Assembly (NCBI RefSeq): GCF_029193885.1
Contig: NZ_JARFVB010000005.1
Span: 186,001-250,000, forward strand
Direction of reading: 5' to 3'
DNA from: Flagellimonas yonaguniensis
GTDB taxonomy: Bacteria; Bacteroidota; Bacteroidia; Flavobacteriales; Flavobacteriaceae
Length of the DNA stretch: 64,000 nt
The notes beneath the pieces were generated by a model. That model searched no databases and was not told where the DNA came from. It saw only the letters and a list, made by a program, of their open reading frames with translations. The first letter of the stretch is position 1, and each line of letters opens with the position of its first letter. Position numbers and translations under genes: made by a program. This document shows, piece by piece, positions 40,465 to 50,470 of the stretch.

Positions 40465-41526
40465 ATGAAAACATACGAAAATATAGTGGAACAATTAGGG
40501 GACAAAGCTTCCTTCTATCTGGACCACGTAAGCGAAAAGATCACCAAGGATGAACTACAATTGCCTGATGCTGATTTTGTCTCCAAAGTTTTTGTCAATA
40601 GTAATCGAAGCCCACAAACGCTTCGAAGCCTTGCCCAATTGTACGGGCATGGCAATCTAAAGGATACAGGGTATTTAAGCATACTTCCCGTAGACCAGGG
40701 GATTGAGCATAGTGCCGCTTTTTCCTTTTATAAGAATCCCGATTATTTTGATCCGGAAAACATTATAAAACTGGCCATCGGTGCGGGTTGTAACGGGGTG
40801 GCATCGACCTTCGGTGCGCTGGGTCTCTATGCCCGTAAATATGCCCATAAAATCCCCTTTATTGTGAAGATCAACCACAATGAGCTCCTGTCCTATCCCA
40901 ATGCCTATGACCAAAACCTTTTTGGGAAAGTCAAGGAAGCTTGGGAAATGGGCGCGGTTGCTATTGGTGCCACTATCTATTTTGGATCCAAGGAAAGTAA
41001 TCGACAGTTGAAAGAGATTGCGGAAGCCTTTGCCGAGGCCCATAGCCTCGGTATGGCCACAATCTTGTGGTGCTACACCCGCAACGATGCTTTCAAAACG
41101 GATAAACAGGACTATCACACCGCCGCGGATCTAACAGGGCAGGCGAACCACCTTGGAGTAACAATACAGGCGGACATCATCAAACAAAAATTGCCCACAA
41201 CAAATTTTGGCTTTAAAGACCTTCAATTTGGGAAGTATGACGATGCCATGTACAAAACCCTGACAACGGAACACCCCATCGATTTGTGCCGTTTACAGGT
41301 CGCCAATTGCTTTATGGGCAAAATTGGATTGATTAATTCTGGCGGGGGTTCCAAAGGGGCGTCCGATATGACCGAGGCCATCACAACGGCTATCGTAAAC
41401 AAACGAGCTGGAGGGTCCGGGCTTATTTTGGGAAGGAAGGCCTTTCAAAGGCCTTTTAAGGAAGGGGTGGAATTGATACATGCGGTCCAGGGCGTTTACA
41501 TTGAGAAAAGAATCACAGTGGCATAA
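40465..41526 (+). CDS. fbaB: Class I fructose-bisphosphate aldolase, FbaB/DhnA type
   Basis: 353 residues from the ATG at 40465; an in-frame TTG at 40399 gives an implausible Met/Ile-rich extension. [17 protein letters not shown] and [24 protein letters not shown] and a late [26 protein letters not shown] define the FbaB/DhnA Schiff-base aldolase family, distinct from vertebrate class I and from class II. Interconverts fructose-1,6-bisphosphate with GAP and DHAP, upstream of GapII. Confidence 0.88.
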   Translation: MKTYENIVEQLGDKASFYLDHVSEKITKDELQLPDADFVSKVFVNSNRSPQTLRSLAQLYGHGNLKDTGYLSILPVDQGIEHSAAFSFYKNPDYFDPENIIKLAIGAGCNGVASTFGALGLYARKYAHKIPFIVKINHNELLSYPNAYDQNLFGKVKEAWEMGAVAIGATIYFGSKESNRQLKEIAEAFAEAHSLGMATILWCYTRNDAFKTDKQDYHTAADLTGQANHLGVTIQADIIKQKLPTTNFGFKDLQFGKYDDAMYKTLTTEHPIDLCRLQVANCFMGKIGLINSGGGSKGASDMTEAITTAIVNKRAGGSGLILGRKAFQRPFKEGVELIHAVQGVYIEKRITVA

Positions 41527-41539
41527 TACAGATATAAGC

Positions 41540-42904
41540 ATGCTCGATACGGAAATAAAGTCATTAAAATCCCTAAACCACTACCTGCGTAAACTGGTAG
41601 AAAATAGGCTGTGGCTCAAGGTTATAATTGCCTTGTTCCTCGGTGTCGGGGTCGGCCTGTTGTTAAGCCCCCAAAACGGTTGGATCACCAAAAGCACAGC
41701 CGATGTTCTAGGAAATTGGCTGGCCCTGCCGGGTATGCTCTTCCTGAAACTGGTGCAAATGATCATGATTCCCTTGATCGTGGCTTCCATCATTACAGGT
41801 ATCGCTAGTAACGATAAGGATAACTTGAAAAGGTTGGGTGGTGGCGTACTCTTATATTTCATATCGACAACAATTATATCGGTAACCATAGGCACCGTAC
41901 TTGCACTGATCTTTTCCCCCGGAAAATATCTGCACCAACAGGCGGAAGTCGATCATACAAATGCATTGGCCGACGCTGCCAAAAGTTCGGAACTATCCTT
42001 TGGAATAAACGATATTCCGAATGCCATAACCAATTTACTGCCCGAAAACCCATTGGCCTCCATGGTAAGTGGCGAAATGTTGAGCATCGTCATTTTTACC
42101 ATTATCATAGGGGTCGCCGTATTGTCGCTGACCGACGACCTGCTCAAACCTGTAAAATTGCTCTTAGGGGCCATACAGGAAATCTGTATGACGGTGGTCA
42201 AATGGGCCATGTTATTGGTTCCGGTCGCCGTATTCGGTCTAATGGCACAGCTTACGTCGAGCGTTGGCCTGAACTCCTTAACGGGTCTGGGATTTTATGT
42301 GCTCGTGGTACTGATGGGATTGCTCATATTGCTCGGCATTTACATCATGCTGGTCAGCATACTTGGCCAGAGCAACCCTTTTAAATTTTTGCGAAAGATC
42401 ACGGATGTACAGCTTTTGGCGTTCTCAACAACAAGCTCTGCCGCGGTAATGCCCTTATCGCTGAAAACAGCGGAGGAAGAACTTAAGGTGGATGGGGCCA
42501 TCAGTAATTTCATAATCCCCATCGGGACTACCGTGAATATGGACGGGACGGCCCTCTATCAGACCATAACGACCTTGTTCATAGCACAGGCCTATGGCCT
42601 TGAAATGGGCCTTCTCAATGTCATCGTTGTCGTAGTTACCATAGTCGCCGCTTCCATCGGCACCCCGGCCATCCCGGGTGGTGGCGTGGTGATTTTGGCC
42701 TCTGTACTATCCAGTGCAGGAATTCCCGCCGAAGGAATCATCATCATCATCGGGGTCGAGCGCTTGCTCGGGATGTTCCGCTCTGCGATCAACGTTACCG
42801 GGGACCTAACGGCCTGCATGGTATTCGATAGGTTTTATGGAAATAAGCCAGGGGGAACCAAAGTGAGCGATGTAAAAAGGACTACCGAATATTCAACTGT
42901 TTAA
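41540..42904 (+). CDS. Dicarboxylate/amino acid:cation symporter (DAACS)
   Basis: 454 residues from the ATG at 41540. GltP/GltT-family signatures: FLKLVQMIMIPLIVASIITGI, the serine-rich turn AFSTTSSAAVMPLSL (re-entrant HP1), TTVNMDGTALYQ with the TM7 NMDGT motif, and PAIPGGGVVIL (HP2). Transports C4-dicarboxylates, glutamate or aspartate with Na+ or H+. A longer reading frame from 41480 overlaps fbaB and is not used. Its presence in a fermentation cluster would suit uptake or release of organic acids. Confidence 0.9.
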   Translation: MLDTEIKSLKSLNHYLRKLVENRLWLKVIIALFLGVGVGLLLSPQNGWITKSTADVLGNWLALPGMLFLKLVQMIMIPLIVASIITGIASNDKDNLKRLGGGVLLYFISTTIISVTIGTVLALIFSPGKYLHQQAEVDHTNALADAAKSSELSFGINDIPNAITNLLPENPLASMVSGEMLSIVIFTIIIGVAVLSLTDDLLKPVKLLLGAIQEICMTVVKWAMLLVPVAVFGLMAQLTSSVGLNSLTGLGFYVLVVLMGLLILLGIYIMLVSILGQSNPFKFLRKITDVQLLAFSTTSSAAVMPLSLKTAEEELKVDGAISNFIIPIGTTVNMDGTALYQTITTLFIAQAYGLEMGLLNVIVVVVTIVAASIGTPAIPGGGVVILASVLSSAGIPAEGIIIIIGVERLLGMFRSAINVTGDLTACMVFDRFYGNKPGGTKVSDVKRTTEYSTV

Positions 42905-42923
42905 TTATTAAAAGAAACGGATA

Positions 42924-44609
42924 ATGATAAAATCAATTAGCAAAATAGATCTTTCCCCGAAACCGGGCAAGGCGTACTGGGTAAACTGTCACAGGGAATG
43001 GCGGGAGGAGATCATTTATTTTATGATGGTCGACCGGTTTCATGATAGCAATAAACGGCATTCGATGAATTTCGATATCCGGCATGCCGGTTTCGGGAAC
43101 GAAGACCAGCTGCAAAAGCCTTTTGGGGGCACCATCAAAGGCATCACAGACAATATCGATTACATCAAAAATTTGGGCTGTACGGCTATCTGGTTAAGTC
43201 CCGTGTTTGAAAATAACCCAGGATCCTACCATGGCTATGCCATCCAGAACTATATGGACGTGGACAAACGCTGGGGCACCAAGGAAGAACTGGAACAATT
43301 GGTGGACAAGGCACACGGGCTTGATATAAGGGTCTTTTTGGATATCGTTCTGCACCATTCAGGCGATAATTGGTCCTATCCTTTTGATTATGATTATTTC
43401 TATGCTGGTGGCCAACGGTTTCCACTAGGAGGTTGGCGCCAGAAGGACAGGCCGCTTCCAGTCGAACTGGCAGACCCCGAAATGTATAACCGAAAAGGGC
43501 AGATCAGGAATTTCGATGCGTATCCCGAGACCCAGGAAGGCGACTTCTTTACCTTAAAAACATTTAGGAACGATGGTTCTCCCGCCAGCGAAAGTTTACT
43601 GGATATATTGGTCAAGATACACTGTTATTGGATACGCGAGACGGATGTGGACGGTTTTCGTTTGGATGCCGTCAAACACATGAAAGGAAACGACATTAGC
43701 CGTTTTTGTTCCAACATAAGGGAATATGCCTACACCTTGGGCAAGAGAAACTTTTTCCTGTTTGGCGAAATTATCGGTAATGATGAGATGGGCAATCCCT
43801 ATATAGGCCCCAAAATGCTGCCGAAGGACCGGAATGTATATTACGGGCTAGATTCCATTTTAGATCATCCGTTACACAGTGTTCTGGCAGAGGTCATAAA
43901 GGGGAATTCATCCCCGAACCGATTGATACAACGGTATTCGGATTTGCAAAAGAATGCCTTAAGCCGGGGTGAGTATGGGGAATTCTTGGTAACCTATATC
44001 GATGACCACGACCAGGTGGGGATGGACTTTAAGCACCGCTTTGGCCATAATGCCACCCCTGAACAAATTGTTGCAGGAATGGGCTTTCTCATTTGCGCCC
44101 TTGGCGCCCCATGTATTTATTACGGTACCGAACAGGGTTTTGAGGGCAACGGTATGGATGACCGGTATATCAGGGAAGGAATGTTCGATCCCGATGATAA
44201 GGAGACCAACGTATTGAACCAAGGTTCATGGATATTCAAGCGAATTTCGGTCTTGGCACATTTAAGGCAGAAAGAGTCCATTCTAAAGTTCGGTCGAATG
44301 TATTTCAGGGAAATTTCAAAAAACGGGGTTGATTTTCATTTTCCCGATGGCAAGGAATGCCTATTGGCATTTTCAAGGATCCTACATCAGGGCGAGATCC
44401 TTGTCGTCTATAATTCTTCGCCAAAGGAAACCAAAGAAGAATACATAGCAATAGATAACTCTATCAATAAAGAAGGCACCTATATGGTATGCCTCTATGG
44501 GAACAAGAAAAAAATCAGAATAGAAAAGAATACAGATCAAGAAGCTGGCCGCCTTTTCATCAAGGTAAAGCTAAAACCCATGGAGTTTTTGATGTTCAAA
44601 AACACGTAA
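42924..44609 (+). CDS. GH13 alpha-amylase-family glycosyl hydrolase
   Basis: 561 residues, no signal peptide, so cytoplasmic. GH13 regions: LGCTAIWLSPVFENN, FLDIVLHHSG (region I), VDGFRLDAVKHM with nucleophile Asp (region II), FLFGEIIG with acid Glu (region III), and DDHDQVG (region IV). Probably acts on intracellular glycogen or maltodextrin, complementing the glycogen phosphorylase at 45606. Precise specificity cannot be read. Confidence 0.9.
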   Translation: MIKSISKIDLSPKPGKAYWVNCHREWREEIIYFMMVDRFHDSNKRHSMNFDIRHAGFGNEDQLQKPFGGTIKGITDNIDYIKNLGCTAIWLSPVFENNPGSYHGYAIQNYMDVDKRWGTKEELEQLVDKAHGLDIRVFLDIVLHHSGDNWSYPFDYDYFYAGGQRFPLGGWRQKDRPLPVELADPEMYNRKGQIRNFDAYPETQEGDFFTLKTFRNDGSPASESLLDILVKIHCYWIRETDVDGFRLDAVKHMKGNDISRFCSNIREYAYTLGKRNFFLFGEIIGNDEMGNPYIGPKMLPKDRNVYYGLDSILDHPLHSVLAEVIKGNSSPNRLIQRYSDLQKNALSRGEYGEFLVTYIDDHDQVGMDFKHRFGHNATPEQIVAGMGFLICALGAPCIYYGTEQGFEGNGMDDRYIREGMFDPDDKETNVLNQGSWIFKRISVLAHLRQKESILKFGRMYFREISKNGVDFHFPDGKECLLAFSRILHQGEILVVYNSSPKETKEEYIAIDNSINKEGTYMVCLYGNKKKIRIEKNTDQEAGRLFIKVKLKPMEFLMFKNT

Positions 44610-44650
44610 GCAAGACAAACTTAGGTTGTAGAAATTAATAATATAAGACC

Positions 44651-45568
44651 ATGAAATACATGATCGTGAAAATTGTAAAAGGGGCTCTGGTGGCAGTGTC
44701 GGTAGTATTGATACTCTTCATCTCTGTTGCAGGATATCAATACCTAACCGTCGCTTTAGCACCTGAATATGATCCAGAAACTATGCTGTTGAACTATGAA
44801 GTAGTGGGCTCGGGCGAAAGGAGCATCATCCTGATCCATGGCATGGCAGGTACTAAAGATTATTGGAAAAAGGATTTGGAACAAGTTACCCGAACGTACA
44901 GGCTTCTTTTGGTCGACTTGTTGGGTTTCGGCGATTCGCCAAAACCCCAAAGTGAATATACCCTCGAAATTCAGCTTGCGGCACTTGAGAACATCATCAC
45001 GAACGAGGGCTTTAATAATGGCAACACCCTTATCTTGGGCCACTCCATGGGCGCGGTAATTTCCTTGGCCCTCTTTGCGGAACGCCCCGACTGGTTTAGA
45101 GGGGCTACGGTCATAGGCCTCCCCGTTTTCGAAGGCAAAGACCAATTTTTGGAACAGATGTCCAGTAATTCCTTTTTTGACAAGCTTGCCGTAAGCTCCT
45201 ATGGGAAAGTGTTCTGTATGCTCCACCCCTTATACATTGTCAAATGGTTTAAGCCTAAAAATCTGACCGATGATGTTTTTAGGGACTCGAAAAAGCATAC
45301 CTGGCAGAGCTACTACAATTCGTTGAACGAGGTCATTCTAAAAACGGATCTCTACGCCCTTACGAAGAACATAATCAATCGAAAGATCCTGTTTATCCAA
45401 GGCACCGATGATAAAGTGGCACCCTTTGTCAACGTGGAAAAGTTTGCAAAGTCTTTTCCCCGTGCAAAATTAATGGAAATACAGGATGGTGACCACCAGC
45501 TCTTTCTGAAGCAACCACTGAAAGTCTGGAAAGCGATAGATAATTATTTTGACGGAAAATCACAATGA
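44651..45568 (+). CDS. Alpha/beta hydrolase, membrane-anchored
   Basis: 305 residues. One N-terminal TM helix (about 5-28), then an alpha/beta hydrolase with IILIHGMAGTKDYW (oxyanion region), nucleophile elbow GHSMG (about residue 132-136), an acidic residue in QGTDDKVAPF, and the His in DGDHQLF. Esterase or lipase-like; substrate unknown. Its place between amylase and phosphorylase is unexplained. Confidence 0.85.
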   Translation: MKYMIVKIVKGALVAVSVVLILFISVAGYQYLTVALAPEYDPETMLLNYEVVGSGERSIILIHGMAGTKDYWKKDLEQVTRTYRLLLVDLLGFGDSPKPQSEYTLEIQLAALENIITNEGFNNGNTLILGHSMGAVISLALFAERPDWFRGATVIGLPVFEGKDQFLEQMSSNSFFDKLAVSSYGKVFCMLHPLYIVKWFKPKNLTDDVFRDSKKHTWQSYYNSLNEVILKTDLYALTKNIINRKILFIQGTDDKVAPFVNVEKFAKSFPRAKLMEIQDGDHQLFLKQPLKVWKAIDNYFDGKSQ

Positions 45569-45605
45569 ACAGGAATGAATACTAATCTGAAAATGAAATA
45601 GAAAG

Positions 45606-48146
45606 ATGAAAAAACAAAAATACAGTACAGATCAACTCTACGGATTGATACATACTGATGTCAAGGGAATCGATGACCTTTTGGAACTTGCCCTGAACAT
45701 TCGCTGGTCATGGAACCATGCCTCGGATAAACTATGGCAACAATTAGACCCCGAACTTTGGGAACTTACCCAAAATCCATGGGTAATCTTGCAGACCGTT
45801 TCACGCGACCGGCTTGAGGGGCATTTGAACGATCTAGAATTCCGGGCGAAAATCAAAAGCCTTTTGAATGAGAACGAAAAAGCACTATCGGCCCCGAACT
45901 GGTTTCAACAAAACTATGCCAAGACCCAGCTTAAGTGTGTTGCCTATTTCAGCATGGAGTATATGCTGAGCGAGGCACTGCCCATTTATGCAGGCGGGCT
46001 AGGCAACGTGGCCGGAGACCAGTTGAAATCGGCAAGTGACCTGGGCGTACCGGTCGTGGCCGTTGGGCTACTCTATGCCAAAGGGTATTTCCGTCAGGAA
46101 ATCGACAAATTTGGCTCACAGAATGCCTTGTTCCCGCACAATGACCCAGGGCAATTGCCCGTTACACCCTTACGCCTACCCAACGGGGAGTGGCTTCGCA
46201 TAAAGGTATCGTTGCCCGGTCACCCGCTATGGCTAAGGACATGGCAGGTACAGGTAGGAAGGTCAAAGCTATATCTATTGGATAGCAATGATGCCGCCAA
46301 TTTGCCCCTCCATCGTGGTATTACCGACGAGCTGTATGGAGGTGGCCCCGACCATCGCATAAAACAAGAGATTGTTCTGGGTATCGGGGGCTACAAATTA
46401 CTTAAGGCCCTGAATATCCAGCCAGAAGTATGCCATATGAACGAAGGCCATGCAGCCTTTCTCGTACTGGAACGTGCCAACGATTTTATGAAGATGAATG
46501 GAACTTCTTTTGAACGGGCACTTGCCGTTACCCGGGCAGGCAACCTGTTTACCACGCATACAGCGGTTGCCGCCGGTTTTGATCATTTCAGTCCAATGCT
46601 AATGGAACAGTTTCTTGGCCAATACGCCAAAAACGAATTGAGTATCGATTTCAATGACCTGATGGCCTTGGGCAGGGCAGATTCCAATAATCATTGGGAG
46701 AGCTTCAACATGGCCTATCTGGCCATTCGCGGTAGCGGTGCGGTGAACGGCGTCAGTCGTTTGCACGGCGAGGTTAGCAGAAATCTTTTTCGAAATCTCT
46801 TTATGCGATGGCCGATACAAGAAATACCTGTTGGCCATGTCACCAACGGGGTTCATATGCCCTCTTGGGATTCTGAATATGCGGACAAGGTATGGACGGC
46901 AGCCTGCGGAAAAGATCGCTGGCGGGGCGAACTCGATGACCATTCGGCACATATTTCTAAGCTATCCGACGGAAAACTTTGGGATTTTAGGAACCAATCC
47001 AGAAATTGTCTTGTCGATTTTATAAGGGAAAGGTTTGAGAGACAGGCAATAGTCTCGGGCCTACCATCTGAAGTGGTCGAAATCGCCGACCAAGTTCTTG
47101 ACCCGGACACATTGACCTTGGGCTTTGCCCGCCGGTTTGTGCCGTATAAAAGACCGGATCTCTTGTTACACAATCCCGAGCGGTTTGTACGAATCCTTAC
47201 CAACCCGGAACATCCGGTACAATTGGTTTTGGCCGGCAAAGCGCCCCCATTTGATGAAGCGGGAAAAGGGTTGATACAAAAGTGGGCGCAGTTCATCCAA
47301 CAACATAATTTGTACAGGCATGTCCTTTTTCTAAGTGATTATGACATGATGTTGACGGAAAATTTGGTCCAGGGCGTTGATGTATGGCTCAATACTCCGA
47401 GACGGCCCTGGGAAGCCAGTGGTACCAGTGGCATGAAAGTACTTGTAAACGGTGGCCTCAACTTATCGGAACTGGACGGTTGGTGGGCCGAGGCATTTAG
47501 TGCCGAAGTAGGCTGGGCCTTGGGTGATGGCCAAGAACATGGCGACGATCCCGCATGGGACGCGCACGAGGCAGCAGCACTATATGAAATACTGGAGCAG
47601 CAGGTCGTCCCCGAATTCTACGCACGTAACAAAAAAGGCATCCCTGAACAGTGGGTAGGGCGAATGCGAACAAGTATGGCGACCCTAACGCCCCGTTTTT
47701 CGACCAATCGAACGGTAAGGGAGTACACAGAACAATTTTATCTGCCTGCAGCAGCAAAATACAAGAGGCGTGCGGCAAAAAAGGGAGCTGCGGGAAAAAG
47801 GATTTTAGACACGCAAAACGAACTCATAAAAAGATGGGATACCATAAAATTCGGAAAAGTTCAGATTGAAAGCGAGCGCCAAAAACATCATGTTAGAGTA
47901 CCTATTTGGCTGAATGGTATTGACCCCAAGCATATTCAGGTAGAACTGTTCGCAGAAGGTGTTAACGGCAAAACGCCCGAAAGAAACACGATGAAATTTG
48001 ATTGGATGGGCGAAGAAGGGCAACATAACTTTTATGCACAGGTAATCACTGACCGACCTACCGATCACTTTACCGTTCGCATCTTACCTAACTACGAAAG
48101 CGTATCCGTACCATTGGAGAATAGCTTGATACTATGGCAGCATTAA
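45606..48146 (+). CDS. glgP: Alpha-glucan (glycogen) phosphorylase, GT35
   Basis: 846 residues. An N-terminal DUF3417-like part (LALNIRWSWNHASDKLWQQL) precedes the phosphorylase fold with YFSMEYMLSEALPIYAGGLG and CHMNEGHAAFLVLER. The PLP-Lys site is EASGTSGMK (about 600). It belongs to the alpha-glucan phosphorylase subgroup that often runs longer at both ends than MalP/GlgP. Releases glucose-1-phosphate from glycogen, saving ATP for fermentation. Confidence 0.92.
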   Translation: MKKQKYSTDQLYGLIHTDVKGIDDLLELALNIRWSWNHASDKLWQQLDPELWELTQNPWVILQTVSRDRLEGHLNDLEFRAKIKSLLNENEKALSAPNWFQQNYAKTQLKCVAYFSMEYMLSEALPIYAGGLGNVAGDQLKSASDLGVPVVAVGLLYAKGYFRQEIDKFGSQNALFPHNDPGQLPVTPLRLPNGEWLRIKVSLPGHPLWLRTWQVQVGRSKLYLLDSNDAANLPLHRGITDELYGGGPDHRIKQEIVLGIGGYKLLKALNIQPEVCHMNEGHAAFLVLERANDFMKMNGTSFERALAVTRAGNLFTTHTAVAAGFDHFSPMLMEQFLGQYAKNELSIDFNDLMALGRADSNNHWESFNMAYLAIRGSGAVNGVSRLHGEVSRNLFRNLFMRWPIQEIPVGHVTNGVHMPSWDSEYADKVWTAACGKDRWRGELDDHSAHISKLSDGKLWDFRNQSRNCLVDFIRERFERQAIVSGLPSEVVEIADQVLDPDTLTLGFARRFVPYKRPDLLLHNPERFVRILTNPEHPVQLVLAGKAPPFDEAGKGLIQKWAQFIQQHNLYRHVLFLSDYDMMLTENLVQGVDVWLNTPRRPWEASGTSGMKVLVNGGLNLSELDGWWAEAFSAEVGWALGDGQEHGDDPAWDAHEAAALYEILEQQVVPEFYARNKKGIPEQWVGRMRTSMATLTPRFSTNRTVREYTEQFYLPAAAKYKRRAAKKGAAGKRILDTQNELIKRWDTIKFGKVQIESERQKHHVRVPIWLNGIDPKHIQVELFAEGVNGKTPERNTMKFDWMGEEGQHNFYAQVITDRPTDHFTVRILPNYESVSVPLENSLILWQH

Positions 48147-48170
48147 ATCAAATTTCAAGTAATTGGACAA

Positions 48171-48389
48171 ATGAAAACACTGGAATATCACGAAACCATA
48201 TTAAAAAAAGTCAGCTTCGACAAGAGGTTGTTAAAGATGGAACTGAAAAAGGCGGTTCGCAATACCACTTGTTCCGAACAGCCAGTGCTTCTTGAATGGT
48301 GCGGAGAGCACCTTGGCGAGGAATACAAAAAAATGGCTGCCGTTTTTATGAAAAATAAGAGCTGTGCTTTTGAAGAGTCGGATTCATGA
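48171..48389 (+). CDS. Small unknown protein
   Basis: 72 residues, charged, two or three helices, with three Cys residues (NTTCSEQPVLLEWCGEHLG). No recognised family. Tight spacing to glgP (24 bp) and pfk (39 bp) suggests it is real and cotranscribed; it could be a metabolic regulator, but nothing shows that. Confidence 0.55.
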   Translation: MKTLEYHETILKKVSFDKRLLKMELKKAVRNTTCSEQPVLLEWCGEHLGEEYKKMAAVFMKNKSCAFEESDS

Positions 48390-48428
48390 TAGGGTTCCGC
48401 TAAAAATTATCGAAACAAAACTTAGAAG

Positions 48429-49403
48429 ATGAAGAATATAAAACGTCAACATATAGCAGTATTTACCTCGGGAGGTGATTCCCCGGGGATGAACGCGGCT
48501 TTATACGGAATTGCAAAAAAAGCAGAACAAAGTGGTATCAGGTTAAGTGGTATCCGAAAAGGATATGAGGGCCTAGTAGATGGCGATTTAGTTCTCTTGG
48601 ACGCCCACAAATTGCAAAAGATGGTACATCGGGGAGGAACATTTTTAAAAACAGCCCGAAGCAAACGCTTTTTAACGCTGGAAGGAAGACAGCGGGCTTT
48701 GAGAAATCTTCAAAAAAATGATATAGATGCTCTGATAGCGATAGGTGGTGATGGAACGTTTAAAGGTTTATTGGTTTTTTCGGAAATATGTGACATCCCA
48801 TTTATAGGCATTCCTGGAACCATAGACAATGATTTGGCAGGCACGGATTTTACGTTGGGTTTTGACTCTGCCGTTAACACCGCCATTGAAAATATTGATA
48901 AAATCAGGGACACCGCTGAATCGCATAACCGCGTGTTCATAGTGGAAGTAATGGGAAGGGATTCGGGCTACATTGCCATTCATTCAGCTTTGGGTACTGG
49001 TGCGGATGCCATTTTAATTCCTGAAAGCGGGCAGGATTTTGTCCAACTTTTAAAAAGGGCCGCCAACTACAATCGTGAAGATGCATTTATTGTAATTGTT
49101 TCTGAAGGAGATGAATTGGGTGCCGAGATTGCCGCATCGAAAATCAAGGAACTGAAGCCTGATGTAGACCTGCGTATAACCAAGTTGGGTCACGTACAAA
49201 GAGGTGGAAACCCCTCGGCTGCCGATCGAATGTTGGGGATAAGACTAGGTGTGGCTTCCGTAAAATCAATTCTGAGCGAAAAGAAGAATGTTATGGTCGG
49301 GGTTTTGAATAATGAATTAAGTCTTACGCCTTTTGAACAGGTGGTAAAACAACACCAAGTAAATAATGAATTGTACGAACTCGTAAATATTTTTAGCAAA
49401 TAA
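48429..49403 (+). CDS. pfkA: ATP-dependent 6-phosphofructokinase
   Basis: 324 residues, normal PfkA length. VFTSGGDSPGMNAAL opens the fold; IGGDGTFKG carries Gly rather than Asp after GGD, as in ATP- rather than PPi-dependent enzymes; PGTIDNDLAGTDFTLGFDSA and VEVMGRDSGYIA hold the catalytic Asp and substrate ligands. Phosphorylates F6P to FBP, the substrate of the FbaB aldolase nearby. A second PFK elsewhere in the genome is likely. Confidence 0.93.
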   Translation: MKNIKRQHIAVFTSGGDSPGMNAALYGIAKKAEQSGIRLSGIRKGYEGLVDGDLVLLDAHKLQKMVHRGGTFLKTARSKRFLTLEGRQRALRNLQKNDIDALIAIGGDGTFKGLLVFSEICDIPFIGIPGTIDNDLAGTDFTLGFDSAVNTAIENIDKIRDTAESHNRVFIVEVMGRDSGYIAIHSALGTGADAILIPESGQDFVQLLKRAANYNREDAFIVIVSEGDELGAEIAASKIKELKPDVDLRITKLGHVQRGGNPSAADRMLGIRLGVASVKSILSEKKNVMVGVLNNELSLTPFEQVVKQHQVNNELYELVNIFSK

Positions 49404-49417
49404 AATAACAATAGTAA

Positions 49418-50413
49418 ATGAAAACAACGGTATTCAGCACCCATAAATTCGAAGAATCGTATTTGACATCCGCCAATGACGGCAAACATGAATTGAGGCT
49501 ACTAGAGGAACGACTGTCCGAGCATACCGTTCCCTTGGCAGAAGGCTCGGAGGCCATAAGCCTATTTACAGGCGATGATGCATCCGCCAACATACTAGAA
49601 AAACTAGGTGCGTTCGAAGTCAAATACATAGCTCTTCGTTCGGCAGGCTACAACCATGTGGATATGGAAAAGGCGAATGAAATGAACATCAAGGTGGCTC
49701 GTGTTCCCGCATATTCGCCTTACGCCATTGCAGAACACACGGTCGCACTCATATTGGCTTTGAACAGAAAATTGATACGGGCCAACAATAGGGTGCGCGA
49801 ACAGAACTTTTCCTTGAACGGGCTCACTGGTTTTGATCTGAACGGGAAAACAGTTGGTGTAATAGGTACTGGAAAAATTGGAGGGGTCCTAATCAAAATA
49901 CTTCATGGTTTTGGCTGTAAAATTCTAGCCTATGATGTCAACAAGGATGAAGACCTAGTAGAAAAATTTGGTGCCCGCTATACCGATTGTAGAACATTAT
50001 GTGCCGAATCGGATATTATCAGTCTTCACGTGCCTTTGACTACCGACACGAAACATTTAATCGATGCCGAGCAAATTGGGGTCATGAAAAAAGGTGTTAT
50101 GCTCATCAATACGAGCAGGGGCGGCCTGGTAGATACCAAAGCGGTCATTGAAGGTTTAAAAACAGAAAAAGTCGGATATTTTGGGATGGATGTTTATGAA
50201 GAAGAGGAAGGATTGTTTTTTGAAGATCATTCCGATGAGATACTTCAGGATGACGTAATTGCGCGTTTGATGACCTTCAAGAATGTTCTAATAACAAGCC
50301 ATCAGGCATTCTTGACCGATACCGCATTGACCAATATTGCGGACACTACCGTATATAATCTGGATTGTTTTGAAAAACAAATCGAATCGGGAAACGAAGT
50401 CTCCAATGAATAA
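49418..50413 (+). CDS. ldhA: D-2-hydroxyacid dehydrogenase, D-lactate dehydrogenase-like
   Basis: 331 residues. NAD motif GVIGTGKIGG (about 148-157), catalytic Arg in INTSRGGLVDT (about 231-241), Glu in the GMDVYEEEEG region and His in ITSHQAFLT complete the D-2-hydroxyacid dehydrogenase set. Overall likeness is to fermentative LdhA (pyruvate to D-lactate, regenerating NAD+). Same operon as pfkA (14 bp gap). Confidence 0.88.
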   Translation: MKTTVFSTHKFEESYLTSANDGKHELRLLEERLSEHTVPLAEGSEAISLFTGDDASANILEKLGAFEVKYIALRSAGYNHVDMEKANEMNIKVARVPAYSPYAIAEHTVALILALNRKLIRANNRVREQNFSLNGLTGFDLNGKTVGVIGTGKIGGVLIKILHGFGCKILAYDVNKDEDLVEKFGARYTDCRTLCAESDIISLHVPLTTDTKHLIDAEQIGVMKKGVMLINTSRGGLVDTKAVIEGLKTEKVGYFGMDVYEEEEGLFFEDHSDEILQDDVIARLMTFKNVLITSHQAFLTDTALTNIADTTVYNLDCFEKQIESGNEVSNE

Positions 50414-50470
50414 AGGACAGGCTCCAATTGTAAGCTTTAAAATACATATAAACCTAAAAACAATAGCACT

